Positions 55,018-64,000 of a stretch of 64,000 nucleotides of DNA are shown piece after piece. Numbering within the stretch: the first letter of the stretch is position 1; every line of letters starts with the position of its first letter. Source of the stretch: Agrostemma githago (lineage: Eukaryota; Streptophyta; Magnoliopsida; Caryophyllales; Caryophyllaceae); the NCBI GenBank assembly GCA_958450325.1, contig OY288249.1, forward strand, positions 61,196,166 through 61,260,165, given 5' to 3'. A program made the translations under genes and the position numbers. Below the pieces are notes generated by a model, which was not told the DNA's origin, did no database searches, and saw only the letters and a list, made by a program, of their open reading frames with translations.

Positions 55018-55506
55018 TTTGGATATATATATATATATATATGTATCTTCAAACCGTATGTTAGAACTTATTTATATGGATGTTTTTTCAGCAGAAATGT
55101 GTTGAGAGGTCAACGGGCATGAATTTTGAGTTGGAAGTTGAGGTATTGTGAATGGTTGAGAGTTGAGGTATTGTCGATTTTTGTTTATTTTGCAGATTTT
55201 GGCTAAATATAGAATGCATGTTTACGGCCATGCAGCAGCATATATGACGTCCACTAACGGACACCGTGTCTGACGCCGGGTAGGCGTGATGTAGACCAAA
55301 ATGGCAGATATTCAGGTACCTGGCGTCCGATAATGGACAACACCTGGCGTCCACTATCAGATGCCAAACGGGACAGACTACGTGCGATAGTGGACGCCAT
55401 CCTAGAGCACCTGACATCTAATGTCGGACGCCAACCTGGCGTCCATTGTCAGCCGCCAGCGTGGACGCCCGTTTTTTGGCGTCCAACAGTGGACGCTCTG
55501 TGGACA
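55018..55506 (+). repeat. CACTA-A 3' subterminal repeats
   Basis: From 55245 to 55500 GGCGTCCA/TGGACGCC and near variants recur at least eight times in both orientations, the same words as at 4490-4725. The terminal TIR is absent. A short (TA)n lies at 55023-55042. Confidence 0.8.
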
Positions 55507-56283
55507 TGACATAGGTCCACCCCGACGCGGCCACGCGCGGGTTTGGGGAGGCGAATGAATCTCCATATGAGAATGGATCGAATTGAAATTTAAATCTATG
55601 TGGAGTCGCCACCGAACTTTGTGGGAGTTCGGACCCGTTCGAACCCACTCTATGTCGTAGTGGGCCGTGTACAAAATACGGCCCATTTCCGATGTCAGAG
55701 TTTATTGGGTTCGTCCCTTTGCATTTCGATACCGATACCGTCATTACCGGTTATCGTGTATTAAATGACTCACGTGCGCCAATGGTTTCGGGCATCCGGA
55801 AACCGAGGTTCTGAGTAAGGGGTGAGGGTACGTGCTGGGAAGCCCACAAAGGACACCCAACCCCGCCCGCACATTAGCGGCCTCTACTAAGATCTCGATT
55901 GACTTATGAATACGCGCGTTAGTTAAACGGGAAAATGATATGCAAAGATTATTTTCCCTAAGCATGTGAATGTAATTGAAAGGGTTTCTACGTCAATTTA
56001 ATGCAATTTGATTCTAACGTCAAAGTTGAATTTTAGCATGTGGGTTCATTTTAGTACGATAAAATAAACAACCAAATTGACAAAAGAAACAACAAACGGC
56101 TAGCAACGGTATAACAATATTAACGGTTTGTGCAAATATTGAATTGTGTAGAGTGATGCAAGTGAGTTAATGCATGGTTTTGAAAAAGATGTTTCACGTG
56201 ATTAGATAGGCACGTGTTGACCTAAGTCACAAGAAACGGTTAACGAGACTCTAATGCTATTGTAGGACTCACGGTTTAACGTA

Positions 56284-56515
56284 ATAAAGGGCCACTCGAC
56301 CGAGTCATTGTGGGACTCGACCGAGTGGACCTCTGAAAAAGGTTCTGTCCGGATTTTATGACCCTACTCGATCGAGTTATTGACCAACTCGACCGAGTAC
56401 GTTGCCACTCGAACGAGTCACTGTGAGACTCGACCGAGTGGAGGTCGTAAAGACATTCTGTTTCGGTTTTTGTGATGTCACTCGATCGAGTGGCGTAGGC
56501 ACTCGGTCGAGTGGC
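56284..56515. repeat. Palindrome cluster in the Retand-like LTR (distal)
   Basis: Eight copies of CTCGACCGAG, CTCGATCGAG or one-base variants (CTCGAACGAG, CTCGGTCGAG) within 232 bases, most extended to a 14-base ACTCGAYCGAGTGG context. Confidence 0.9.
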
Positions 56516-57614
56516 ACCTGTACGAACCATGTCGTTTGCAATTTTGTTATCGATTTCGAAATTGCTTGTGATTTTGATGACTTGATGAATTGAGCATAAA
56601 TATTATGGAATTTATACTCGATTCTAAATTTGAATGCTCGTCGTATCCCATATTCGATTATTGAATCGATATGGAATACTAGAGTGAAAATAAAAGAAAA
56701 TTGCTTTGAGTCGTTTTAAATTAACTACCGCGATATGAATAGATTTTCTCCGCGTTTAATAATGTCGTGATTCTAGCGAATCGTATGACTATTATTTTAG
56801 CATCAACGAAAAAATCGCATTAGTTAATTAAATTGACTAGATCGTTAGATTCGACATCCAATTATGGAATTGGTATCGACTCTAACGGATCGACACTTTG
56901 CTTGAATTGAAAGACTTGATTCCCTCGGCTTTTCCGACATCGAAATAAATCCCTAGAGATCGTGATGTCGGATCCGCGTCAATGGGTTTCGACCCTTATT
57001 AAAATAGAGTGCTTGTTTTGGAAAATCGATTTTAGAATTGATGAATGCGTGATAATGATGATGAAATAAGAAGATTAAGGTTGATATTAATTCGTCTCAA
57101 CAATCAAGCAATCGGGGTGATGGGATAAGCGACCGGCAACGCTGTGTGCAGTACACTTGTATATTCGGGTTTCCTTATCCCACCATCACTCATACTCGAC
57201 ACGAATTGACCAATATTTTAATGTCTTATACTAATCATATTACCGATATTACAGATGCGATAAAGGAGTAAAAAAAGACAAAAAAAACGAAAAGAAAAAG
57301 AAAAAAGACGAGAGAGAGAGGAGAAGGAAGAAGACGGGTTTTGCACCCTCAACCTACATGTTCTTGTCTCGGATAGTACTCGTAGTCGTGGCTTTAACAC
57401 AGGAGTTTCGAGGTTTATGGAGGTTGAGTTGTGGTGGTTAGGGTGTTTGATTCCTAAAGCTAGGTTTAAGGTTTCGATTCCCAGGCTAGGGCTAGGGTTT
57501 GCTTAGTGTAGAGTTTGAATTAGGATTTTGAGATGTGTAAAGTTTAGGGTTGCAAAAGGTTGAAAAAGGATTAGGGCAAAACAAAGTTGTTGAATGTGTG
57601 TTGCATGGGGTTGC

Positions 57615-57766
57615 TTATATAGGCAAAGCCTAGGCACCTGGCTAGGGTTACTCGACCGAGTAAGTGACTGACTCAGTCGAGTGGCCCAGTGCGTCAGTCG
57701 TCGGGCTTGAAATAGGCCCACTCGATCGAGTGGGTGGGGCACTCGATCGAGTGCCCCAGCTGGGTC
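57615..57766 (-). promoter_or_regulatory. Retand-like LTR promoter: palindromes upstream of TATA
   Basis: Minus strand: CTCGATCGAG palindromes at 57721-57766, further copies (CTCAGTCGAG, CTCGACCGAG) to 57650, then 28 bases later CCTATATAAGC (57615-57621 core). The array therefore sits 30-150 bases upstream of the TATA box. Confidence 0.6.
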
Positions 57767-58141
57767 GCGCGAGTCCATTGTTTTGGACCGTGACCTGGAT
57801 TCTTGATGATTTTGTGTTTGACTTGGACTTTTGATGTTGTGAATGGCTGTTTTGTGTGTCTCGGAACGACCTTGATCGAGGTTTAACCCAATCGTTAAAA
57901 AGTCGGTTTTGTTTCCGGTGTCAGTTTTGGCCCAAATTAGCCTTATTTGATTGGAAACGGTCCGCTGGGCCTGATTTTGAGGTCAGTTTTGTGAGATTTG
58001 TACTCCGTAAGTGCATTAGCCAACAACTAATGGATTTGAGCCCATATCCGAGCGCGTAGAAACACGTTAGTGTCCGATCATCATCGGGTGTTTTTTGCAA
58101 ACTACCATAGACACCTGGCAGTCAAAATGCGGGTGTCTACA

Positions 58142-58153
58142 GAGCCCCCATTC
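58142..58153 (-). promoter_or_regulatory. Retand-like polypurine tract
   Basis: The minus strand reads GAATGGGGGCTC immediately before TGTAGACACC of the LTR. Confidence 0.8.
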
Positions 58154-58698
58154 TGACTGAGGCTTGGACAAGGCGAAATTCAGAGTAGCCACCAGGCCAA
58201 TCGAGGATTGAAACCTGGCGGACTTCCGATCGGGTCGTTTATAGTCCATTAGACTCGCGTGAAGAGCTCACCAGCCACAAGCTAGAAGTCAAACCTCAGC
58301 TGATGACGATAACTCCGTGGGGAATTAGACTTGTCGCATAAGTCCTGGGTATGCCTGTATGTAGGCCCATCCCGTGAAATGCCGGCGTTGGCTTCCGTTG
58401 GGGTAATATAGTGGGTTGCACGTCCCTGTTTGAACCGTACCAGTAGTCACATAAAATGCATGCAACACGTAGGTAGTAAAATGACTCGCGCTGGGGAAAA
58501 TGATTTTTGAATTTTTTGAAAATTTGGAATTTTGAAATTTTGAGATTTTTTGAAAATTTGATTCCTAAAGAAATTAGGAAAGTTCGGGATGGATATTTCC
58601 GTGCTAGTATCGAGACTAGGCTTGTGGGTTGATTCCAATTAGGATTAGGAAACTATGGTGTAAGGAGAGATATGGAAAGAGGGTGTAAGGTTGATTGC

Positions 58699-58706
58699 TA
58701 TATATA
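58699..58706 (+). promoter_or_regulatory. TATA box of the antisense ORF
   Basis: Plus strand TGCTATATATAGCCCCTC, about 100 bases before the ATG at 58799. Sequence, spacing and orientation fit a core promoter that would be independent of the LTR. Confidence 0.55.
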
Positions 58707-58798
58707 GCCCCTCTTATCATTGATTTTCCTCACAATCCCATTACAATTCACTCCCTTCTTAGAAAGAAAACCTTTTCAATCCTTTCAAGAGACTAGCC

Positions 58799-60385
58799 AT
58801 GGGAATTGATAGATTAACTGTGATGCTGCAAGAATGGTCCCGACGCTTCAGGGACACAGATAGGGTAGCTCTCAACCAGACGGGTATAACTCAGTTGTAC
58901 CCGTTCCGTTAGATGGTGGTTGATCGTTATTTCTTGGATGCATGCTTGGCTTACTGGAACGACATATATCATGTCTTTGCCTTTCCTCGGGGCGAAGTTT
59001 GCCCTTTACCTGAGGAGATTACAGCTATAGGAGGATGGAACCCGATACTCCATCCCGCTGTCGATCTATGACCCAAGGAGGAAGCTTCGAGAATTTCTAG
59101 GGCTCTCTCACAACGAGGTATCCCGTATGATGGAGGGTGATAATATTTCTCCGATCGACTTGGCTGAGAAATTTATGAATCCCCTTGATGTTCGGGTCAG
59201 ACCGGCTTACAGCCGTAGGGCTTTTTCTTTATGCATGCTCCATGTTTATGCTTTCGAGGGTCACATGGATATGCTATCCTGCATGGGAAACACCCATCTT
59301 TTGACCGTAGTGGACTTGATGGAGACTGAACACAGCCCGGCTTGGCTGATCACGAGCGAGATTATCCAAGGATTGGACAACCGAAAGAGGGACTCATCAA
59401 CTCGTCTTACCGGGAGCACCCGATTGCTGCAAGTATGTCCGATTTTTGTTTCTTTTTTCAGATTTGGCTATATGAGAGGTTATCAGTGATAGATCCTCCC
59501 CTCGACGCGAGCAACTATCGTCATAACCAGGTGATGACGAGGAGGCGGGCCATTGACTTTTCTCGTCAGATTATCCAGAAATATTGGGACGAGGTATTGT
59601 CATTCCATGGTGGTCCGTTAATTCGATGGGTAGTTCCGTGGTGGCCCATCTATCTTTGGACCGACTTGGACCCGAGGGACAGAGCCCGTTATCAGGTGAT
59701 ATTATCTTTCAGGCAAACAGTTCATCTTTATCCGGATCGCATACTAAGGCAGTATGGATGGACCCAGCGAATCCCTGAAGTCGAAGCAGTTGTGAGTGAC
59801 CCTACCCAACTGACTGATGTGATGTGCGATACATGGATGCAAAGATGGTACACCCGGCACACCTGGCCCATCACCAAATCTCGCTACTCGATCTGGGTTT
59901 CAGACTCTTACACGAAGTGGACCAAAGCAGGCGATGCTAAAGCCCGAGCTGCTCTGAAGGTTGATGAAGCTTTCGACCTGCTGCGAAGGGAGCAAGCTAA
60001 GGACAACAGGGGCTTTTTTGACGAAGGAGACACTCCTGCTACCCTAGTCCGTCTTATGTCAGGACAAAAGAAGAAGACCAAGACTCAAGCTGGAGGGTCT
60101 AGTGCTAAAGGTGCTTGGGGGAAGGTGAGCCCCCTGACTGACTTGGAAAGGAGACTGGGCCCAAGACTACCCGTGCAGAACCGACTTGGCCCACGGGATA
60201 GATTACCCGAGCATGTGCGGGCTCGCATTGGACCGAAGACTATGGTAGAAGACACATCGTCGAAGAAACGGGCTCGTGCTAAGGAGGTTCCACTTGTGAA
60301 TCGGGAATGCTCGCCACCACCTCGAAGACCTCAGGCTCCACGCGACCCGAAGGACAAGGGGAAGGGGAAAATGCCCGGATATTAG
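58799..60385 (+). pseudogene. Antisense ORF with plant mobile domain-like protein
   Basis: Plus strand, opposite to pol. ATG at 58799: MGIDRLTVMLQEWSRRF. It then has the features of the plant mobile domain/DUF7745 type: YFLDACLAYWNDIYHVFAFP, GEVCPLPEEITAIGGW, LREFLGLSHNEVSRMM, FSLCMLHVYAFEGHMD, VDLMETEHSPAWLITSEI, LQ/IWLYERLSVID, RYQVILSFRQTVHLYPDRIL, RQYGWTQRIP and a tail rich in Lys/Arg/Pro ending DKGKGKMPGY. Lesions: TAG at about 58913 and TGA near 59070, with a frame change near 59085. GTATGT...TTTCAG at about 59433-59461 looks like an intron but is only 29 bases. Antisense ORFs of this type are known in Tat/Retand elements; the function is unknown. Confidence 0.65.
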
Positions 60386-60847
60386 TCTCCATTATTATTA
60401 TTTGAATATTATTATTATTTTTTGGGTGTGATTTTTTTTGTGATTTGCCGTTTTTTTTTAATTCTTGAGTTTATCGGTTTAATAAGGACGTATTAAAGAA
60501 TACCGTTCCCGTCTTTTCGTTTATTGCAATGGTTGTACCCTTTTGAGGGGTTGCCTACGTATCCACGATTAGCGGAATCAAACCAAACATAGTTCATTGA
60601 TTTGATTGATCTTTTGCTATTTTCGAAATACATCAAGATTATTAATTCGAGATGTGCGACAGTAGAATAATTAATTCTAACTTATTGACTTGTCTATAAT
60701 AATTGAAAATTTATAAAAAGACAAATTTTTATAATTTTTTTGCAAATGACATTGAGATGGGGTTTATGGGTAGTAGCGCTTCAGCTGGTCCAAGTTGGTT
60801 GGGTTGACAAATTCGTTCCCGTCCAAGTCTGTCAGCATCACCGCTCC
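60386..60847 (-). other. Spacer between pol and antisense ORF
   Basis: AT-rich, no trusted frame. The 3' end of the antisense ORF and the 3' end of pol face each other across it (tail-to-tail). Confidence 0.6.
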
Positions 60848-63800
60848 TCATGATAGGACCTTCTTGACTAAGTATGGCCCAGCCCAATTGGGTTTGAATT
60901 TACCCCTTGGGGCAACCGGTAGTAAGGCACGAACCGATTTTAGGACCAGATCCCCTTCTTTGATGTTTCTGGGCCTAACCCTTTTGTTGAAAGCCCGTTG
61001 GATCCTCTTTTGATATATCTGAATATTGTTGAGGGCCCCTGATCGCCGTTCGTCTAAAAGGACTAGCGAATCGTATCGGGTTTGGACCCAATCTGCCTCA
61101 GGTACTTGGCTTTCGAGTAAAATCCTGAGGGATGACACTTCTAGTTCAACCGGCTGGACTGCTTCCATTCCATATGTCAAATAATATGGAGTTGCTCCGG
61201 TCGCGGTGCGAATTGACGTTCGGTACCCCTATAAGGCGAAAGGTATTTTGTCGGGCCAGTCCCGGTAATTCTCAGCCATCTTTTTAAGTATGGTGACAAT
61301 TGTTTTATTGGCCGCCTCTATCGCTCCATTTGTTTGAGGTCGGTAAGGCGAAGATGTATGCCTTTGACTTTTATATTTTGCCAGCAATGCGGCAGTTTCA
61401 GCTTGAAAGTGGGTCCCGTGATCGCTAATAAATTCGTGAGGGATCCCATACCGGCATATGATCTTGTTCTGGATAAACTTGGCCACGTGCTTGGCGTTCA
61501 AGACACGGTATGACTCGGCTTCGACCCATTTGGTGAAGTAGTCGATGGCCACCAAAATGAAGCAATGACCTCTCGTCCCGGAAGGATGCACCTTCCCAAT
61601 TATGTCTATACCCCATGTCGAAAATGGCCACGGTGATGTCATGGTATATAAGAGGGAAGATGGCACATGTTGTACATTGGCAAAGATCTGACAGTTATGG
61701 CAGTGTTTGACATACAACTGACAGTCTGTTTCCATGGTGTTCCAATAATACCCGAGCCTCATGATTTTTCGGGCTAGCATATGGGCGTTCATATGCGGGC
61801 CATTTTCACCGTCGTGTACTTCGGCCATAACCTTTTGGGCCTGTACTTTGTCGATACACAGGAGGAGAGCCCCCTGTGCCGTCTTTTTGTATAACTGCCC
61901 GTCATCCACGCAAACAAATTGGGTTGCCAATCTCCGCAGGGCTTTCTTGGCCCGAATTTCAGTTCCCGGGGGATACTCTCCCGTTGCCAAGTAGGTTAGG
62001 ACTGACTGATACCAAGGTTCCGGGTCGGCTAGCTCGATGTCCTGAATGGCATGTATGTAGGCCGGCTCGGACCGTCTTTCGACACAGATCGGTATGCTGG
62101 TCAGGTGATCCGGGATGTTCAGTAGAGATGCTAATTTGGAAAGTGCATCTGCGAATTGATTTTCTTCCCGGGGCAGATAAATGTATTCTACCTTTTGGAA
62201 TTGTTTCTCTAGAACCCTTACCCGTGCTTCGTAAGCCACGAGATTGGCGTTCCGAGTTTTCCATTTTTGGAGCGCTTGATTGATGACCAGCGATGAGTCA
62301 CCGTGGATCCGGAGGTTTGTTACCCCTAAATCAACGGCGGCTTGCAACCCGTGAATGCATGCTTCGTATTCGGCTGCGTTATTGGTCAAGTCAAAGTCCA
62401 ATTTGATGGATAAGGGAGTGTGTTCCCTTCGTGGTGAGATTAGCAGAACCCCGACCCCAAATCCTCGGAAGTTGGACGCCCCATCAAAATACAAATCCCA
62501 TGTTTCGGTGTCAGTATGGAATATGTCTTCATCGGGAAAGGCCCAAGTATCGATGTGGCTCTCTTCGGATATTGGGCTATCGGCGAGGAATTCTGCCACT
62601 ACCCGGCCTTTGATGGCTTTTAATGGTACAAACTTGAGGTCGAACTCAGATAACATTAAAGTCCATCTGGACATTCTGCCATTAAGGATGGGCTTCTCGA
62701 ACAGGTACTTGATAGGATCCATTTTGGATAATACATGTACATCGTGACTTAGCATGTAGTGTCGGAGCTTTTTAGTGGCCCAAACCAGAGCTAGGCACGT
62801 CTTTTCGAGCATCGTATATTTGCATTCATATTCGAGGAACTTTTTATTGATGTAGTAAATAGCCCGTTCTTATGAATCGACTGTCTGGGCCAGCATAGCC
62901 CTCATGGCTGTCTCGGTGGTTGTTAGGTATAACGACAAGGGTAAGCCGGGTTGAGGTGGCATTAATACTGGCTGTGCAGACAGAATCTCCTTGATTTTAT
63001 CGAAAGCCGCTTGACATTTGTCGTTCCACAGTACCCGTTCCCCTATCTTCAGTTTCTTGAAAATGGGCTCACATACCATGGTTAATTTTGAAATGAACCG
63101 GCTGATGTATTGGACTTTCCCGAGAAACCCCCGTATTTCTTTTTCGGTCTTGGGTGGCTGCATCTCGATGATGGCTTTGATTTTAGCTGGGCCGACCTCG
63201 ATGCCGCGTTGGCTAACGATATGGCCCAGTAATTTGCCTGATGTTACCCCGAAACTGCATTTTTGAGGGTTTAGTCTCGTGTTGTATTTGCGCAGTCGGG
63301 TAAAGAATTTTCTTAAGGCCGCAATGTGCCCATTCCGATCTTTGGACTTAACGATCATATCGTCCACGTAGACCTCCACTTCTTTGTGCATCATGTCATG
63401 TAATAAAGTGGTGGCGGTCCGCTGATAAGTGGCCCCGACATTGATTAGCCCAAATGGCATAACAGTGTAACAGTAAGTACCCCAAGGTGTAATGAAGGTG
63501 GTCTTACTCATGTCCTCCTCTGCCATTTTAATCTGATTGTATCCAGCATACCCGTCCATGAATGATAGAAGGGCATGATCGCCCGTGTTATCCACCAGTA
63601 TGTCGATGTGTGGTAACGGAAAATCGTCTTTTGGGCTGGCCTTATTAAGGTCTCGGAAGTCCACACATACCCGCACCTTGCCGTCCTTCTTGGGCACCGA
63701 CACGATGTTTGCAACCCAGTCTGGATATTCAGACACTTGTATAAAGCCCGCTTTGAATTGTTTGTCTACCTCTTCTTTGACTTTGAGAGACCATTCGGGC

Positions 63801-64000
63801 TTCATCCTTCGGAGTTTCTGTTTTACCGGCTTACACCCATCTTTGATGGGTATTCGGTGTTCAGCTATTTCCCGGTCTATACCCGGCATGTCCTTGTAGG
63901 ACCATGCAAAGACATCCTTGAACTCTTGGAGGAGGTCTGCGAATTGTTTTCTCTCCTCTGGATCTAAGGATAGGCCCAACTTAAGCATCTGGGGCTCTAA
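60848..64000 (-). pseudogene. pol: Retand-like pol: RT, RNase H, second RNase H, integrase (5' end beyond window)
   Basis: One minus-strand frame with two stops (62870-62872 and 61229-61231). RT: VRVCVDFRDLNKASPKDDFP, LLSFMDGYAGYNQI, VMPFGLINVGATYQR and the intact YVDD box (VEVYVDDMIVKS). First RNase H: ERAIYYINKKFLEYECKYTM follows the first stop, with LALVWATKKLRHYMLSHDVH. Second RNase H: WDLYFDGASNFRGFGVGVLL, NNAAEYEACIHGL, IHGDSSLVINQ and FADALSKLASLL, the archaeal-type domain typical of Tat. Integrase: HHCC region (HDGENGPHMNAHMLARK...CHNCQIF) and D-D-E at WGIDIIGKV, ISDHGTHFQ and NGAIEAANK. The C-terminus runs after the second stop through YGMEAVQPVELEV to PYLVKKVLS. Catalytic residues look intact; the stops alone disable this copy. 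Confidence 0.93.

Larger units (their letters stand above)
4479..55506 (+). mobile_element. CACTA-A: En/Spm-type DNA transposon, host of the nest
   Basis: The left terminus is CACTACAAGAAT at 4479, a canonical CACTA end. It is followed by subterminal GGCGTCCA repeats that reappear at 55240-55500. Between them are a TNP2 transposase gene (5272 to 53273, in four pieces) and a TNPA-like gene (53385-55017), both on the plus strand. Insertions account for most of the span: Cassandra (5412-6592), Athila-1 (7112-21124) and CACTA-B (21708-50938). Without them about 6.6 kb of the element remains. Its right TIR (expected to end TTCTTGTAGTG) is not in the window. A Retand-like LTR begins at about 55507, so the terminus is probably beyond that insertion. 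Because it contains all the others, this is the oldest insertion in the nest. Confidence 0.85.
55507..58141 (-). repeat. Retand-like 3' LTR
   Basis: On the minus strand the LTR opens TGTAGACACCCGCATTTTGA right after the polypurine tract. The other edge is placed at TGACATAGG (55507), where the CACTA-A subterminal repeats stop; without the 5' LTR this limit is a guess. It contains two clusters of CTCGAYCGAG palindromes, a TATA box, and at 55590-55640 a GGAGTCGCCACC-type word. Confidence 0.7.
55507..64000 (-). mobile_element. Tat/Retand-like Ty3/gypsy retrotransposon (continues past window end)
   Basis: Minus-strand order from the right edge: RT, RNase H, a second RNase H, integrase, then an antisense (plus-strand) ORF, polypurine tract, 3' LTR. 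Dual RNase H and an antisense ORF downstream of pol are known traits of the Tat lineage, including Retand of Silene. gag, primer site and 5' LTR lie beyond 64000. It interrupts the right end of CACTA-A. Confidence 0.85.

Noticed and set aside
55507..55530. CACTA-A right terminus
   Set aside because: No TTGTAGTG end here; the subterminal repeats stop abruptly at sequence that belongs to the Retand-like LTR.

Overview
The window is plant nuclear DNA made almost entirely of transposable elements nested inside one another. Spliced plant-type genes, Cassandra, CACTA, PIF/Harbinger, Athila-type and Retand-type (Tat lineage) elements, and primer sites matching plant tRNA-Asp and tRNA-Met all point to an angiosperm. 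The Retand-like element with its antisense ORF hints at Caryophyllales, perhaps Caryophyllaceae, but that is inference. The only trace of a host gene is a 27-codon N-terminal fragment at the left edge.

Layout. 1-4478 is the original flank: host-gene start, a 96-bp Tourist-like MITE, a 565-bp Mutator-like MITE with a perfect 9-bp duplication, SINE-like pieces, and a decayed Myb/SANT-like gene of the Harbinger type. From 4479 a CACTA element (CACTA-A, plus strand) begins. Its TNP2 transposase gene is cut into four pieces by three insertions: a three-LTR Cassandra (5412-6592), a complete 14-kb Athila-type retrotransposon (Athila-1, 7112-21124, duplication CCCGC) and a 29-kb second CACTA (CACTA-B, 21708-50938, duplication ACA). 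Removing each insertion with one copy of its duplication rejoins the TNP2 frame. CACTA-A then continues with a TNPA-like gene and its 3' subterminal repeats to about 55506, where a Retand-like element (minus strand) interrupts it and runs off the window.

CACTA-B is read on the minus strand and has two genes: a TNP2 transposase and a second gene combining a plant En/Spm-type transposase region with a Ulp1-type cysteine protease domain. It has itself received three solo LTRs (23128-29355, 29710-31260, 46390-49831, each with a perfect 5-bp duplication) and a pol-less Athila relative (Athila-2, 37280-43988). Solo LTR 1 carries a Harbinger element (23901-26261) with a TATA box and an uninterrupted Myb/SANT-like ORF, the best-preserved gene in the window. 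Nesting is up to four deep: CACTA-A > CACTA-B > solo LTR 1 > Harbinger.

The most interesting non-coding signals are two. (1) A repeated module beside the polypurine tract of both Athila elements, made of AGTGTGGGGG preceded by a hairpin with an AGGA tetraloop. It occurs twice per element, and the two 3' copies differ by a compensatory base pair. (2) Arrays of short palindromes placed just upstream of TATA boxes in three LTR families; in Athila-1 the same palindromes also precede the post-pol ORF. The palindromes differ in sequence between families but occupy the same place.
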